DNA from: Methanobacterium sp.
GTDB lineage: Archaea; Methanobacteriota; Methanobacteria; Methanobacteriales; Methanobacteriaceae
Reading direction: 5' to 3'
Assembly (NCBI GenBank): GCA_028700095.1
Contig: JAQVTJ010000085.1
Span: 1 to 7,496 of the forward strand
Length of the DNA stretch: 7,496 nt
Shown: positions 6,171 through 7,496 of the stretch, piece by piece
Layout of the letters: every line of letters begins with the position of its first letter
Position numbering within the stretch: the first letter of the stretch is position 1
Notes under the pieces: generated by a model
The model's database searches: none
What the model was told of the DNA's origin: nothing
The model's input: the letters and a program-made list of their open reading frames with translations, nothing else
Translations under genes and position numbers: made by a program

Positions 6171-7089
6171 AAAGCTTTTCTTTTAAAATTATTAATCCAC
6201 CAGTTAAACTAAATAAAATTAATAATGATCTGCCAATTAAAGAAGCTAATAATGATATTTCAGGTAAAATTCCGAAAAAAGAAAAAAGAAAAACGTATGC
6301 ACTTTCATTAATACCAATATTGTTTAAAGATATAGGAATTATTGAAAGAAAATGAATAATTACAGAAACAAAAATTAAAGAAAATAAACTAACATTTATT
6401 CCCAGACCATAAAATATAAATTTTAAAGAAAATGCAGATAATAAATTAAAAATGATTGACATTAATAATGAAAAAAAAATTAAATTTTTTTTATTTTTTA
6501 TACTTTTAACACTATCCAAAATATTAAAAATTTTAATAAAAAAATTATATTTTTTAATTATTCTTAAATCAAATTTTATAAATAAAAAAATAAAAATTAT
6601 GATATTAATAATTAAAATGATAATTTCTATAAAAAATAAAGTACTATTTTTTATGATTGTTTCGAAATTAAACAATAAAATAAAAATATTAATTAAAAAT
6701 AAAGATAAAAATCCAAAACCTCTTTCTAAAATAATTGAAGACAAAATTGCTTTTTTATTTTTAAATTTTTTATTTAATTTATAAAATTTATATATATCGC
6801 CTCCAATAGCACTAGGTAAAACATTATTATAAAAAGAACCCATTAAGTATAATTTAAATAAAGTTCTTAGAGATTCATTTATATTATAAAAATTAAGAAT
6901 ATTTTTCCATTTTAATGTTGAAATTAATACCCCTATAAATGATATCAAAATTGGAATTATTAAAAAAAAAAAATTAATTTTAGATAAACTAGAAATAAAC
7001 TCATTAATAGAAATTTTAGAAAAAAGAAATAAAATTAAAAATATTAAAACAATTAATTTCAAAGCATTTATAATTTTTTTGTTCCACAT
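6157..7089 (-). CDS. AglD/LPG-synthase-type integral membrane protein (UPF0104 family)
   Basis: The 310-residue product has about eight hydrophobic segments and the hallmark motifs of the lysylphosphatidylglycerol synthase membrane-region family: NNVLPSAIGGDIYKFYKL (88-105), LERGFG (121-126) and PISLNNIGINES (252-263). Members include the membrane part of bacterial MprF, where it flips lipid, and the C-terminal part of haloarchaeal AglD. Stand-alone copies in glycan clusters are usually thought to move or handle lipid-linked sugars; that role is inferred here. The ATG at 7089 directly follows the TAA of the methyltransferase gene (7092-7090), so the two are co-translated, with GAGGGG upstream as a possible ribosome site. 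An A12 run (6962-6973) encodes the FFF near residue 40. Sampled G+C is extremely low (2 of 60 in line 6541-6600). Confidence 0.85.
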   Translation of the reverse strand: MWNKKIINALKLIVLIFLILFLFSKISINEFISSLSKINFFFLIIPILISFIGVLISTLKWKNILNFYNINESLRTLFKLYLMGSFYNNVLPSAIGGDIYKFYKLNKKFKNKKAILSSIILERGFGFLSLFLINIFILLFNFETIIKNSTLFFIEIIILIINIIIFIFLFIKFDLRIIKKYNFFIKIFNILDSVKSIKNKKNLIFFSLLMSIIFNLLSAFSLKFIFYGLGINVSLFSLIFVSVIIHFLSIIPISLNNIGINESAYVFLFSFFGILPEISLLASLIGRSLLILFSLTGGLIILKEKLSIYF

Positions 7090-7496
7090 TTATTTTTGCC
7101 CCTCAAAATAAAGTTTATCTCCTTTATTAAATAAAGGAATTGTGAAACAAACATTTAAAATTTTAATAAAAAATTTAGAATTAAATAAAAAATTAATTTT
7201 TTTTAGTTTATGAATATTTTTAGATTTATTTTTAACAAAAATATTTGAAAGTCCATAAGTTTTAACATTAATATTATTAAAATTTGTTTTTTTTAATAAA
7301 AATTTTATTGATTTTGGAGTAAAATAATTAATATGTGTGGGTGGACAATCACTGTTATAATTTTTTAAATGTAATATATTTGCAAAAGAAATTAAATTAG
7401 GAATACCTGTAGAAATAAAAATTCCTCCTTTTTTTAATATAAAATTTACTTTTTTAAAAAGTTTTATTGGATGATATATATGTTCAATTACACTTG
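7090..7496 (-). CDS. SAM-dependent methyltransferase, C-terminal 134 residues
   Basis: The frame is open from the right window edge to TAA at 7092-7090; the N-terminal SAM-binding part lies outside. The visible part begins SVIEHIYHP, the loop after strand 4 of class I methyltransferases (usually xVIEHxxxP). It continues with FKKVNFILKKGGIFISTGIPN, the typical 'leader ... L+pGG ... stP' strand-5 region, and then CPPTHINYFTPKSIKFLLKK, a segment common in Methyltransf_23-type enzymes encoded in polysaccharide clusters. It probably methylates a sugar of the glycan made here, but small-molecule or lipid substrates are possible. It abuts the AglD-type gene with no gap, so the two form an operon running leftward. 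Confidence 0.82.
   Translation of the reverse strand, partial: SVIEHIYHPIKLFKKVNFILKKGGIFISTGIPNLISFANILHLKNYNSDCPPTHINYFTPKSIKFLLKKTNFNNINVKTYGLSNIFVKNKSKNIHKLKKINFLFNSKFFIKILNVCFTIPLFNKGDKLYFEGQK
7099..7104 (-). promoter_or_regulatory. Possible ribosome binding site for the AglD-type gene
   Basis: GAGGGG on the minus strand lies nine bases before the ATG at 7089, within the last codons of the methyltransferase gene. It is a partial match to the anti-SD sequence, notable only because G runs are so rare in this DNA. Confidence 0.35.

Noticed and set aside
6452..6784. Plus-strand 110-codon frame of almost only I, K, L, F, N
   Set aside because: It is the complement of the hydrophobic middle of the AglD-type gene; extreme AT content keeps several frames open.
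1..7496. Reassigned genetic code because of extreme AT content
   Set aside because: Conserved Trp positions such as the rmlA FWSD and rmlB RDWIHV use TGG, and TGA serves as the rmlB stop, so the standard code fits.

Overview
The window looks like a surface-glycan locus from a very AT-rich archaeon, most likely a DPANN lineage of the Woesearchaeota/Pacearchaeota kind. The signs are TATA boxes placed for leaderless or short-leader transcripts, a GGTGA ribosome site, a secreted protein of a type common in those archaea, and a GT39 protein with a long extra N-terminal membrane region. TGA is used as a stop and Trp is TGG, so the code is standard. The lineage call is inference; a low-GC bacterium cannot be fully excluded.

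Layout. Bases 1-226 (minus) are the start of a secreted protein gene with a signal peptide, at about 37% G+C. Bases 227-412 are intergenic and hold a TATA box and a 103-bp sequence that recurs later. Bases 413-3407 or 3420 (minus) are a tight operon transcribed rmlB-rmlD-rmlA-rmlC, a complete dTDP-L-rhamnose pathway downstream of glucose-1-phosphate. Bases 3421-3611 are a divergent promoter region whose right end is the second copy of the 103-bp sequence. Bases 3612-6170 (plus) encode an 852-residue GT39/PMT-type membrane glycosyltransferase. Bases 6157-7089 (minus) encode an AglD/LPG-synthase-type membrane protein, directly downstream of a partial SAM methyltransferase (7090-7496, minus).

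The genes fit one job: make dTDP-rhamnose, assemble and methylate a glycan, and attach it or move it across the membrane. The neighbouring secreted protein carries Asn-X-Ser/Thr sequons and is a possible acceptor.

The main discovery is that the rml operon sits between two direct repeats (309-411 and 3567-3669, offset 3258, 101 of 103 identical, 87 in a row identical). The repeat contains the promoter-proximal region, the start codon and the first 18 codons of the GT39 gene. The left copy is therefore a decapitated GT39 start that runs into the rmlC stop codon. This suggests a cassette integrated by, and excisable through, homologous recombination. It also means that rml read-through RNA would be exactly antisense to the GT39 translation start. 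In addition, rmlB lacks a normal start codon before its NAD motif, and the GT39 gene changes base composition sharply at the border between its N-terminal module and its catalytic domain.
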